A stretch of DNA of 64,000 bases, taken from positions 1 through 64,000 of the forward strand of contig NZ_JACIEE010000011.1 in assembly GCF_014196765.1 (NCBI RefSeq), in the 5' to 3' direction. Below are positions 37,776 to 47,861 of the stretch, in pieces. The DNA is from Mycoplana azooxidifex (GTDB lineage: Bacteria; Pseudomonadota; Alphaproteobacteria; Rhizobiales; Rhizobiaceae). The notes under the pieces are model-generated. The model did not search any database. It was not told the DNA's origin and saw only the letters and a program-made list of their open reading frames with translations. Position numbers and translations under genes: made by a program. The first letter of the stretch is position 1, and each line of letters begins with the position of its first letter.

Positions 37776-39089
37776 ATGGCCGACATCACACACGCGAACC
37801 AGGCAAACCGCGCCCGGAACGCGGACGAAAATCCGATCAGGCGCTTTTTCAGGGCGACCGAGATCGACACCCGCCTGCTCGGAATGGTCGGGGCCCTGGT
37901 CATCATATGGCTCGGCTTCCAGTTTCTGACCGGCGGGCTGTTCCTGACGCCGCGCAACCTGTGGAACCTGACGGTGCAGACGTCGTCCGTCGCCGTGATG
38001 GCGACCGGCATGGTGCTGATCATCGTCACCCGCAACATCGATCTCTCGGTCGGCTCCGTGCTCGGCTTCTGCGGCATGATCATGGGCGTCATGCAGGCGA
38101 AGATCCTGCCGCAATATCTCGGCCTCGAGCACCCGGCGATCTGGATCATCACGCTCACAAGCGGCGTTCTCGTCGGTGCCGCCATCGGCGCGCTGCAGGG
38201 CTCGATCATCGCCTTCCTCAACGTGCCCGCCTTCATCGTCACGCTCGGCGGCCTGCTCGTCTGGCGCGGCGCGACCTGGTTCGTCACCAGCGGCCAGACG
38301 GTCGCCCCGATGAATTCCACCTTCCGCCTGATGGGCGGCGGCACCGAGGGTTCGATCGGCGCGACCGCCAGCTGGATCGTCGGCATCGTCGCCTGCGTCG
38401 CCATCGTCGGCGCGATCCTCAATTCCCGCAAGCAGCGCAAGCGCTTCGGCTTTCCGCTGCGACCGGTCTGGGCAGAATACTTCTTGTCGGTGCTGGGCTG
38501 CGTGCTGGTTCTCGGCGCCGTCGCGATCGCCAACGCCTACTTCTGGCCGATCAACATCGCCCGCCGCTATGCCGACGCCAACGGCATCGCCTGGCCCGAG
38601 GGGGGCCTGCAAATCTCGCACGGGATTGCCATACCGGTCCTCATCGCGATCGCCGTCGGCATCGTCATGACCTTCATCGCCACCCGCCTGCGCTTCGGCC
38701 GCTACGTCTTCGCGCTCGGCGGCAACCCGGAGGCCGCCGAACTGGCCGGCATCAAGACACGCTGGGTGACCGTGAAGATCTTCATGCTGATGGGCGTGCT
38801 TTGCGCCATTGCGGCTGCAATCTCCACCGCGCGCCTCAATGCGGCGACAAACGCGCAAGGGGAGCTCGACGAGCTCTACACGATCGCCGCCGCCGTCATT
38901 GGCGGCACCTCGCTCGCCGGCGGCGTCGGCACCATCGCCGGTGCGATGATCGGCGCTCTCGTCATGCAGTCGCTGCAGTCCGGCATGGTGCTTCTGGGCA
39001 TCGACAGCCCGTTCCAGCGCATCGTCGTCGGTGTGGTTCTCGTCGTCGCCGTCTGGCTCGACACCGTTTACCGCGCCCGAGCCAAGTAA
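37776..39089 (+). CDS. xylH: Xylose-type ABC permease
   Basis: A 437-residue inner-membrane permease of the XylH branch, longer than RbsC-type permeases because of an inserted segment around residues 215-285. It has [17 protein letters not shown] near residue 88 and [20 protein letters not shown] near the C-terminus. The ATG at 37776 is used. Confidence 0.9.
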   Translation: MADITHANQANRARNADENPIRRFFRATEIDTRLLGMVGALVIIWLGFQFLTGGLFLTPRNLWNLTVQTSSVAVMATGMVLIIVTRNIDLSVGSVLGFCGMIMGVMQAKILPQYLGLEHPAIWIITLTSGVLVGAAIGALQGSIIAFLNVPAFIVTLGGLLVWRGATWFVTSGQTVAPMNSTFRLMGGGTEGSIGATASWIVGIVACVAIVGAILNSRKQRKRFGFPLRPVWAEYFLSVLGCVLVLGAVAIANAYFWPINIARRYADANGIAWPEGGLQISHGIAIPVLIAIAVGIVMTFIATRLRFGRYVFALGGNPEAAELAGIKTRWVTVKIFMLMGVLCAIAAAISTARLNAATNAQGELDELYTIAAAVIGGTSLAGGVGTIAGAMIGALVMQSLQSGMVLLGIDSPFQRIVVGVVLVVAVWLDTVYRARAK

Positions 39090-39103
39090 GAAGGAGTACG
39101 CCC

Positions 39104-39889
<786 letters not shown>

Positions 39890-39929
39890 ACCTGGCTGAG
39901 ACCATAATCTAGCTGAGACCAGCAAAGCT

Positions 39930-39960
39930 CCGTCGGCCCTTCGGGGACGGCGGATTTTTT
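39930..39960 (+). terminator. Terminator after xylG
   Basis: Stem CCGT...ACGG with an inner CCC-TTCG-GGG tetraloop hairpin, followed a few bases later by six T. A three-base bulge interrupts the stem. Confidence 0.6.
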
Positions 39961-40104
39961 CTGCCCGCCCGATCCCCTCCCCGCTCCGGCGGCATCGCGA
40001 CACTTTGCCGCCCTCGCCGGACATGTGCCGGCGCACGAGGCCCGCGGGCCCGCTCCGCGCAGCGCCATTTGCAATCATGGGTCGCATTTCTCCAAGCTTA
40101 TTAC

Positions 40105-40134
40105 TTGACTCTAAATGTCATGATAAAATATGAC
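40105..40134 (+). promoter_or_regulatory. Candidate promoter/operator of the RTX gene
   Basis: The 412-bp gap before the RTX gene holds no gene but has an AT-rich patch with TTGACT at 40105 and an inverted repeat GTCAT-N8-ATGAC (40117-40134) across the presumed -10 region. Confidence 0.4.
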
Positions 40135-40302
40135 GATTCTGCCGGCCGTGAGGGGGCGGCTGCATTCGTGGGGCGGGGGTCCTGCGCTTGTAAATTCAGT
40201 TCATTTGATCACTGCCTGACCCGGATCGCTTCGCGACCCGGGAACGAACCTTTGCGTCAGTCAGCCTGACGGCCGACCCGCCGGATACTGGAGAAATTCC
40301 TT

Positions 40303-43300
40303 ATGAGTGCCCCAACGATCAGCATAACCCCGACCACCATCTCCTACGACACGGTGGAAGCCGTCGGAGGCAGCACGCAGGCCCAGGAGACCCTCGTCAT
40401 CGACGCGAACGGCGACGGTCATCTCGACCTCGTGCTGAACGGCCGCAATGCCGAGACGATCACCGTGCTCTTGAACCAGGGCGACGGCACCTTCGGCACG
40501 CCCACGACCATCGAGAACGGCTACTACTGGCACATGTTCGAGGCCGACATCGAAGGCGATGGCCGACAGGACATTCTCGTGGCCAAGTGGAACGAGGACT
40601 ATTCGTCCCAGACGCTCGGCTATCTGAAGAACAACGGCGACGGCACCTTCGGCGAGTTCCAGGAGCTTTCCTCGGGCTTCAACAACGTCCTCGACATTGC
40701 GAGCGTCGATTTCGACGGCGACGGGGACCTCGACATGCTGGCTGCCGCCAGCAACGGGGCCGGCATCGTTCTGACGAAGAACAACGGCGACGGAACTTTC
40801 ACGAACTCGATCGTCGCCGAAGTGCCGTCGGCCTATTCGGTCGCCACCGGCGACCTGAACGGGGACGGCAGGCTCGATCTCATTGCTTCCAACGCTGCAG
40901 GCGACATCTCCGTCTTCACCGTCAACGCCGACGGAACGACCACCAGCGGCCAGGTCATCGAGGCGGACAATGTCTACAGCGTGGAGAAGGTCACGCTCGT
41001 CGACCTCGACGGCGACGGCAGTCTCGACATCGTCGCCGCGAACTCGAACCGCAAGGAGCTCACGTGGTACAAGGGCGGCGGCGACGGCACGTTCGGCGAC
41101 AAGCAGATCATCTCCGCCGGCACCTATAACAGCGGCTATGTCAGCAGCTTCCAGGTCGTCGACATCAACGGCGACGGGTTGAAGGACATCGTGGCCGGAT
41201 CCCGGCAGACGGTGGGCGATACGGCCAATACGCAGCAATCGTACCTGTCCTGGTTCGAACAGCTGGCGGACGGCTCCTTCAAGGAGCACATGACCGCCGC
41301 CCTCTATCCCGACAATGCCGATTTCTTCGGCGTATCCTACGGTGACCTCAACGGCGACGGCGTGGCCGACCTGATCACGGCGGGTCCGGCGGTCAAGGAC
41401 GGCGTGCGCAGCGACGTACGCGTCGCCTTCGGCATGCAGGCGCTCGAGGTCAACGAGAACGAGGCAACGGCCATCACCGGCATCGCCTTCAGCGACGACC
41501 AGGCCGGCCCGGTCAGCGTGACGCTCACTGTCGATCGCGGGACACTCGAGGGCGACGCCACCTTTGCCGGCGTCACGGTCACCGGCGGCGGCGGCACGAT
41601 CACGCTGGTCGGCTCGATCGCCGACATCAACGCCTTCATCGCAGCCGGCGGCGCGACGTTCACGACCGCCAACAACGACGAGACCACGGCCAAGCTGTCG
41701 ATTTCGATCGACGACCAGGACGCCGGCGGCGCTTCGACCACGACCAAGACCATCGCACTTGCCGTGACGCCGGCCCATGACGAGGCCCCGACCGATCTCA
41801 CGCTCGACGGCCACGAAATATCCGAGGCCGCCGATGTCGGCACGGTGATCGGCACGCTCTCCGGCCTGGACCCGGAAGGCGGAGCCGTCACCTACAGCCT
41901 GTACTCCAGCGCCGGCTCGATGTTTTCGATCGAGGGCAACCAGCTCAAGCTCAACGGCACGCTCGATTTCGAATCCGAAAGCAGCTACGAGATCATCGTT
42001 CGCGCGAAGGACGCAGGCGGAAACGTCACCGACAAGACCTTTACGATCGGCGTGACCAACGCCAACGAGGCCCCGACGGCGGTTACCCTGTCGAAGGTGC
42101 TCGTCCCCCAGAGCGCTGAGGCGGGAACGGTCGTCGGAACGCTTGCCGCGACCGACCCCGACAGCGGCGACACCTTCACCTACAGCATCCCCGGCGGCAG
42201 CGACGCATTCGAGATCGTCGACAACAAGCTGGTCGTCAAGGACCTGGGCGATGCCCTCACCTACGACGTGAAGGTCCTGGCCACCGATTCCGGCGGCCTG
42301 ACCGTCGAAAAGACCTTCCGCATCACCACGACCGACGATGATGGCAACCCGCTGGGGTCGGCCGGCACCATCACCATCGATGCTTCCAACGCCGCCAGCA
42401 TGGACTTCGAGGCCTATATTCGCGGCGGTTTCGTCGCCGGCACCGAAGGCGGCGGCATGCCGGTCTTCGACAACAGCGCAGCCTTCTCCGGCCACGAGAT
42501 GATGTTGGGCTACGGCACGGAGCCGACCTCGAAATACGTGGTAGCGGGCGGATCGCTGGAATACTACTTCAACACCCACACGGTCTGGGGCGAGATCAAC
42601 ACGATCGAATACGGCATCCGCGGGTCAGGCTCCTACGACGGCTCGGGTTCGTTCAAGGGCGGATCGGCGGAACTGCGCATCACCGGCCTCACCCTCGAAA
42701 ACGGCAAGCCAGCCAGTGCTCTGGAAGAAGCCGACATCGAGGCGAACGGCCCGGTCCACAACTTCGCGCTTTCGCACATGTATGGCGCCGCCGGCTCGCC
42801 GACGCGACTGGCGGTCTATGCGGATTCGCTAGATGCCTACGCCCAGAACTACATCGGCTCGTCCGGCGCCGACGTCTATACCGGCACGGTCTTCGCCGAC
42901 ACGATCAAGGGCGGCGGCGGCGACGACACCCTGAATGGCGGTGCCGGCGGCGACACGATCACCGGCGGCGCAGGCAACGACGTCGTCGACGGCGGCGAGG
43001 GTACCGATACCTTCATCGTCTCCGGCAAGGCTGCCGACTACAACGCGCTCGTCCTGACCACGACCTATCTCACCGACAACACCACGGGCGAGATGGATCG
43101 GCTCAAGAACGTCGAGTTCATCAAGTTCAAGGATGCGCTCTTCAACGTCGCGACGCAGGAATATGCCCCGATCGAGAACGCGGCGCCCACCGACCTCGGC
43201 ATCTCCGCCACCTCGGTGAAGGAGAACGTCGCCACCGGCACCACGGTCGGCACGCTCTCGGCAACCGACCCGGAAGGCTCGGCCCTGACCTACAGCCTCA

Positions 43301-44799
43301 GTTCCAACCCCGGCGGCTATTTCAAGATCGTCGGCAACAAGCTCCAGGTCGCCAAGGCCCTCGATCATGAGGCCAAGGCCTCCCACGTGCTGACCTTCAC
43401 CGCGACGGACGAGGACGGCAAGTCCACCTCCAGCGAGATCACCGTCAAGGTCACCGACGTCAACGAGGCGCCTGCGTCGCTTTCGCTGTCGGCCACGAAG
43501 GTCAGGGAGAACGTGGCGGTCGGCACCACCGTCGGCACGCTTTCTGCCACCGACCCGGAAGGCAAGGCCCTGACCTACAAGCTGACCGACAGCGCCGGCG
43601 GCCTGTTCAAACTCTCCGGCAACAAGCTGGTGACCGCGAAGGCGATCAACTACGAGGCCCTCAAGTCCGACAAGGTGACCGTCGCGGTGACCGACAACGC
43701 GGGACTGAAGACCACGAAGACCTTCACCATCAGCGTCACCGACGTCAACGAAGCACCCACCTCGCTTTCGCTGTCTTCGACGAAGATCAAGGAGAACGTG
43801 GCAATCGGCACCACCGTCGGCACGCTTTCGGCCAAGGACCCGGAAGGCAAGGCCCTGACCTACAAGCTGACCGACAGCGCCGGCGGCCTGTTCAAGATCT
43901 CCGGCAACAAGCTGGTGACGGCAAAGGCCGTGGACTATGAGAAGGTGCAGAAGGAGACGGTCACCGTCCAGGTCTCCGACGGCACCAGCAAGATCGTCAA
44001 GACCTTCGGCATCAGCGTCACCGACGTGGTCGATACGATCAAGGGTTCGTCCGCCTCGCAAACGTTGAAGGGTGGCGTGGGCGTCGACAGGATCGACGGC
44101 GCCGGCGGCAACGACGTGCTCCACGGCCTGGCCGGCGGGGACACCCTGCTCGGCGGCACTGGCAACGACACGCTCGTGGGCGGCGCTGGCGCCGACCGGC
44201 TGGACGGCGGGACGGGGAAGGATACCGCCTCCTATGCCGACGCGAAGACGGGCGTGACCGCAAGCCTGGCCAAGGCGTCGCTCAACACCAACGACGCCAG
44301 GGGCGACACTTTCGTCTCGATGGAGAACCTCTCGGGCTCGCGCTATGCCGACAAGCTGTACGGCAACGGCGCTGCCAACAGCCTGAGCGGACAGGCGGGC
44401 AACGACAGGCTCTCGGGCGCAGGCGGCAACGACAAGCTCGAAGGCGGTGCGGGGCACGACGATCTCTATGGCGGCGCCGGCAAGGACACCTTTGTCTTCA
44501 GGTCCGCCAAGGATCTGGGTACGAAGAAGTCTGCAACCGATACCATCTTCGACTTCGACCGCAAGGACGGCGACAAGATCGACCTTTCCGGCATCGACGC
44601 CAGCACCAAGGCGGCCGGAAACCAGGCCTTCACCTTCATCGGCAGCGACGCCTGGCACAAGAAGGCCGGGGAACTGCGCTTCGAGAAGGCCGGCCCGGAC
44701 ACCTATGTCCATGGCGACACGAACGGCGACGGCAAGTCGGACTTCATCCTGCATCTCGACGACGCCATCGCCCTGAAGGCCGGCGACTTCCTGCTCTAA
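40303..44799 (+). CDS. Giant RTX/cadherin-like secreted calcium-binding protein
   Basis: A 1,498-residue Ala/Gly/Asp-rich protein with almost no Cys. Residues ~20-380 are FG-GAP/VCBS repeats (DVNGDGLKD-like, DLNGDGVADL). Cadherin-like modules fill ~480-690, a short RTX block (GGGGDDTLNGGAGGD) lies near 870, and three near-identical 95-residue cadherin-like repeats run through ~960-1240. The C-terminus holds more RTX nonapeptides (GGAGNDRLSG-type) and a serralysin-like end finishing GDFLL. It lacks an N-terminal signal peptide, as expected for type I secretion. No ABC/HlyD exporter genes are adjacent. A role in adhesion or biofilm is inferred. Confidence 0.88.
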   Translation: MSAPTISITPTTISYDTVEAVGGSTQAQETLVIDANGDGHLDLVLNGRNAETITVLLNQGDGTFGTPTTIENGYYWHMFEADIEGDGRQDILVAKWNEDYSSQTLGYLKNNGDGTFGEFQELSSGFNNVLDIASVDFDGDGDLDMLAAASNGAGIVLTKNNGDGTFTNSIVAEVPSAYSVATGDLNGDGRLDLIASNAAGDISVFTVNADGTTTSGQVIEADNVYSVEKVTLVDLDGDGSLDIVAANSNRKELTWYKGGGDGTFGDKQIISAGTYNSGYVSSFQVVDINGDGLKDIVAGSRQTVGDTANTQQSYLSWFEQLADGSFKEHMTAALYPDNADFFGVSYGDLNGDGVADLITAGPAVKDGVRSDVRVAFGMQALEVNENEATAITGIAFSDDQAGPVSVTLTVDRGTLEGDATFAGVTVTGGGGTITLVGSIADINAFIAAGGATFTTANNDETTAKLSISIDDQDAGGASTTTKTIALAVTPAHDEAPTDLTLDGHEISEAADVGTVIGTLSGLDPEGGAVTYSLYSSAGSMFSIEGNQLKLNGTLDFESESSYEIIVRAKDAGGNVTDKTFTIGVTNANEAPTAVTLSKVLVPQSAEAGTVVGTLAATDPDSGDTFTYSIPGGSDAFEIVDNKLVVKDLGDALTYDVKVLATDSGGLTVEKTFRITTTDDDGNPLGSAGTITIDASNAASMDFEAYIRGGFVAGTEGGGMPVFDNSAAFSGHEMMLGYGTEPTSKYVVAGGSLEYYFNTHTVWGEINTIEYGIRGSGSYDGSGSFKGGSAELRITGLTLENGKPASALEEADIEANGPVHNFALSHMYGAAGSPTRLAVYADSLDAYAQNYIGSSGADVYTGTVFADTIKGGGGDDTLNGGAGGDTITGGAGNDVVDGGEGTDTFIVSGKAADYNALVLTTTYLTDNTTGEMDRLKNVEFIKFKDALFNVATQEYAPIENAAPTDLGISATSVKENVATGTTVGTLSATDPEGSALTYSLSSNPGGYFKIVGNKLQVAKALDHEAKASHVLTFTATDEDGKSTSSEITVKVTDVNEAPASLSLSATKVRENVAVGTTVGTLSATDPEGKALTYKLTDSAGGLFKLSGNKLVTAKAINYEALKSDKVTVAVTDNAGLKTTKTFTISVTDVNEAPTSLSLSSTKIKENVAIGTTVGTLSAKDPEGKALTYKLTDSAGGLFKISGNKLVTAKAVDYEKVQKETVTVQVSDGTSKIVKTFGISVTDVVDTIKGSSASQTLKGGVGVDRIDGAGGNDVLHGLAGGDTLLGGTGNDTLVGGAGADRLDGGTGKDTASYADAKTGVTASLAKASLNTNDARGDTFVSMENLSGSRYADKLYGNGAANSLSGQAGNDRLSGAGGNDKLEGGAGHDDLYGGAGKDTFVFRSAKDLGTKKSATDTIFDFDRKDGDKIDLSGIDASTKAAGNQAFTFIGSDAWHKKAGELRFEKAGPDTYVHGDTNGDGKSDFILHLDDAIALKAGDFLL
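43267..44030 (+). repeat. Three 285-bp coding repeats in the RTX gene
   Basis: The string GACCCGGAAGGC recurs at 43267, 43552 and 43837, exactly 285 bp (95 codons) apart. Copies 2 and 3 are almost identical over about 90 bp around TACAAGCTGACCGACAGCGC. Each unit is one cadherin-like module. Confidence 0.85.
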
Positions 44800-44897
44800 A
44801 GCGCCTCGCGGTCTTTCAGGTTTGCTCCCGCGCTTTAGGGCCTTGGTTCTGCGCATGTCGTGGCCGCAAAACCGCAGCACACTTTTGCGCGACATGC
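44796..44897. repeat. Double-palindrome repeat (RIME-like), full copy
   Basis: Two inverted repeats lie in tandem: CTAAAGCGC/GCGCTTTAG (44796-44838) and GCATGTCG/CGACATGC (44853-44897). The first arm includes the stop codon of the RTX gene. The architecture matches the rhizobial intergenic mosaic elements, and the assignment is from memory. Partial relatives occur at 2265 and 53811. Confidence 0.6.
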
Positions 44898-45080
44898 TCT
44901 AGGACCAGCGCCGCGCCCGTTCCACGGGCGCGGCGCCCCCATGGCCGGAGCCCGGCAACCAACGAAACCGGGCCCCCGGTCCGGTTTCGCCCTGTCGAAC
45001 TGAAATTGCCGATTGAAGCGGCAGGCATCCTGGGTTAAGAACCAGCCATCGGCCCGGCGATTCCTCGCCGAAAACGGTTA

Positions 45081-45157
45081 GCACCCGTAGCTCAGCTGGA
45101 TAGAGTGTTGGATTCCGATTCCAAAGGTCACAGGTTCGAATCCTGTCGGGTGCGCCA
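45081..45157 (+). tRNA. tRNA-Arg (anticodon CCG)
   Basis: A 77-nt cloverleaf. The acceptor stem GCACCCG/CGGGTGC carries an encoded CCA, the anticodon stem TTGGA/TCCAA has loop TTCCGAT (anticodon CCG, 45115-45117 region), and the T-arm contains GGTTCGAATCC. It reads CGG arginine codons. Decayed genes follow immediately, so its 3' end may have served as an integration site. Confidence 0.95.
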
Positions 45158-45474
45158 TTTCAGTACAGAACTGCGAACGCCAGTCGCCGCCGATTCCACG
45201 CTAATAAGGCCGCCTTGATTTGCGCCTGACTCCGAAGATCTTGCTGCTTCTCCGCCGTAGCGATGAGCCTGGGAGCTTAAGGTACGGTGACGCAGGACCA
45301 AATCCCCTCAATGTCTAGTTTCGGGGCACCTGTGTCTGCGCGCTGGTAGCCCGCTCGAATTCCTTTTTTGTGAGGATTCCAGGCACTAAGAGCGCTGGAA
45401 AGTAGCGGTTCGCACGAGGATCGGTATACTGTTATCGGGGTTATCAAGCTCGCCAGGGGGCTGGGATGTTTGCT

Positions 45475-46515
45475 ATGAAGTGGCTGGGCTTGCCGGTCGG
45501 GATGGCGCTGTGCTGCCGGTACTGTCGCGCAAGCCGCAGAAATCGAGAAGATCGATTGTCCGGGGATCGACGTTGCGCTCATCAGCTTGCGTGGGCCGAT
45601 AGAGCAAGGTGACGGCGAGAAATTCTCAAAGCTGGCCGAGGGGCTGAACCGTGCGTCCGTCATCCTGAAAGGCCCCGTTGGGCTTGTGAAGGAAGCATTG
45701 CAGATAGGAGCGACAATCCGGATGTCGGACTTCTCGACTATGGTCGCCGCCGATCAGGAATGTTTCTCCGCCTGCGGGCTGATATGGGTCTCCGGTGTCC
45801 GGCGGTACATGTCCGACACCTCCCTCATCGGATTTCATGCGGCCTATCGGGAGGAGAACGGCGAGTATCGCGAGAGCGGTGTCGCGAATGCCGAGATCGG
45901 CTCCTATCTCACCCATCTAGGTCTCCGCATCGAGGCCATACGATATTTCACGACTGCCGGGCCGAACGACTTCCTGCTCCTCACCCCCGAGCGCGCGAGA
46001 ATGCTGGGTATCGAAACCTACAAGGTGGACGGCGGAAACATCACAACGCCTTCAGCAAATCCCACGGTCGACGTCTATGCGGATAGGTTCGCCTCGTATT
46101 CGCTGCTTCAGTCCCGGTGCGCCCCCTTCCTGCAACCAGACAGGGCGGCGGTCAAACGCGCTCACGAAGCTGCTTTCGCGGAGGGCAACAAACTCGTGGG
46201 CGCCGACAAGTGGATCGATCTTTGGACACCGCTTCTCGATGAGGTGAAGGCCGAGCTGAACAAGAAGGGTGCGCTCCTGCTCTGCATCGGAACGGAAGCG
46301 CACCTCCGAGGGCACGGACAGGAGACGGGAGTTGATGGACCGAGCTTCTCGTGTATATCCGGCTCAACGCCCACAGAGGTAACAATGTGCGCCTTCTCGA
46401 AGTGCAGCGCAGGTGGCTCAAGGACCGCAACGATTGCGGTGGCGACGCGAGATGCTTGAACGCCGTCTACGATCAGCGACTCAATGAGCTTCGGGAGATC
46501 GACCTGCCGACCTGA
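45475..46515 (+). pseudogene. COG3904-like periplasmic ClpP-fold protein, frameshifted
   Basis: The main open part (45587-46459) matches exported ClpP/SDH-fold proteins with ECFSACGLIWVSG (the likely catalytic Ser in a CxSAC-type motif) and IGFHAAYREENGEY with the His. The gene appears broken twice. A signal peptide starts at 45475 in another frame (MKWLGLPVGMAL), and removing one base near 45511 joins it to AAGTVAQAAEIEKIDC. After about 46335 a third frame encodes an LprI-like tail (QRRWLKDRNDCGGDARC...NELREI), ending at 46515. A functional short product is possible but unlikely. Confidence 0.6.
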
Positions 46516-46588
46516 GTGTCCTGTCGCGAACCGAAGCAGGGACCGCCAAGCCGACCAAAGCAGGTGTTGATCTCCCGCCATCTCTAAT

Positions 46589-47263
46589 CTAAGCGAAACG
46601 TCTTGGGGCCGATTTGGCCATAGTGACCGAGCGCATCCAAGATTTCCTGTGCGGACAGGGCACGTCGAGAAGCGAGTTCGTCGGCAAGAACCGTGCAAGC
46701 TTCTCGATGCCGAACGAGAATGGTCTTCGCGGCGCAGTATGGAGCGGGCCCGTGTGGATCGATGTATCGGTGCTCGTTGCTTCTGAAGAAAATTCGGCCT
46801 CTGCCACCAACGCCTTGAACGTAGCCACGGTCTTGGAGACTACTTGCTGACCGGCGGTCGAATTCGTGCTGAAGACGTGCCCGATATCGGTGTTTAATCG
46901 CGAGTGGGCGTCAGGATAGATAGCATACAACTCGGCATAGCCATTTATGATCGTCTTTCCAAGAACTGCTTTATGGCGAGCGCCCCGAAAAACACTCCAG
47001 ACGGGAGTAAGTGTCCCAGCGCTTTCGATCAGGCCGACGAATTTAATACCTCGATCAAGAATTTGTCGTTACTGGAAGTGTATCCGATCGTTTAGCCACG
47101 CAGTTGTGACCTTTTGCGGAACACCGATCGTTAGAATATTTTCACGTAGAGGTTTAATATTTCCCGTGACATTGGTGTACCGAAGCCGCCCATGTATCCT
47201 CCAGTATAAATTGGTACTGTGCACAACGCTTGGATGGGTCGCAAGATCTGCGACATGTCGCAT
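46589..47263 (-). pseudogene. DUF5343-type protein with internal stop
   Basis: One frame on the minus strand reads GVPQKVTTAWLNDRIHFQ, meets a TAA at 47069-47071, and continues in the same frame as RQILDRGIKFVGLIESAG, TPVWSVFRGARHK and GYAELYAIYPDAH. This is the DUF5343 pattern (an HTH-like domain of unknown role, common in mobile and defence-associated loci). The stop splits it into two frames (47263-47069 and the remainder). Loss of function is likely. Confidence 0.6.
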
Positions 47264-47323
47264 ACGGCTTCAGTCAGGCGCGCGCGCCAGTTCGTCCGGG
47301 CATTTTCGCAGCGTTCGGGCGAC

Positions 47324-47716
47324 CTATTCTTCGGAGCGACCCGTGCTGTCGCGATCGCGGTCGTATTGTCGGGCGACCGGAAACGGTGGCAGCCAGGCTT
47401 CGCGGCGGACGGTCCAGAGTTCGTAGGTCGGCCGCAGTTGGTCGGGGGCATCGAGTGATCCGAGGTTCACCTCGATCTCGTCCGCGGTATGCCCGAAAAC
47501 GGGCGACCCGCAGCGGGGACAGAAGAACCGCCCGGCGTAGTCGCGCGTTTCGCCCTCGATCGTCACCGCCTCCTGCGGGAAGATCGCCGAGGCGTGAAAG
47601 AGCGCGCCGTGATGCTTGCGGCAGTCGAGGCAGTGGCAAAGGCCGACCCGATACGGGGTGCCCGACGCCACAAATCGGACATTGCCGCACAGGCAGCCGC
47701 CGGTGAACCGGTCCAT
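47324..47716 (-). CDS. GFA-family (CENP-V fold) zinc protein
   Basis: A 130-residue protein with the GFA zinc-ligand pattern: GGCLCGNVRF, LCHCLDCRKHHG and FFCPRCGSPVFG. The name-giving glutathione-dependent formaldehyde-activating role is disputed, so the activity is unknown. The ATG at 47716 has GGAGGAGG upstream and the domain starts at once. Confidence 0.88.
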   Translation of the reverse strand: MDRFTGGCLCGNVRFVASGTPYRVGLCHCLDCRKHHGALFHASAIFPQEAVTIEGETRDYAGRFFCPRCGSPVFGHTADEIEVNLGSLDAPDQLRPTYELWTVRREAWLPPFPVARQYDRDRDSTGRSEE

Positions 47717-47861
47717 GTTCGCCTCCTCCGAAATCATTCGGACGGAATGGTTACAGCTACGATACCGTCCCTGCAATTGCCTGCTGAGGCCGAGGACGCG
47801 CAGCGCCTTCCGTGGCCGCGACGATAGCCAGTCGCGGCCGCCGAACTCTTGCGATCCGTGC

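Noticed and set aside
40261-44895. Two long minus-strand open frames (772 and 688 codons)
   Set aside because: They are mirror frames of the RTX gene, and their repeat-like look comes from the RTX/cadherin repeats on the other strand.
45277-45663. 128-codon minus-strand frame beside the tRNA
   Set aside because: It overlaps the 5' part of the ClpP-fold pseudogene and has no recognisable content.
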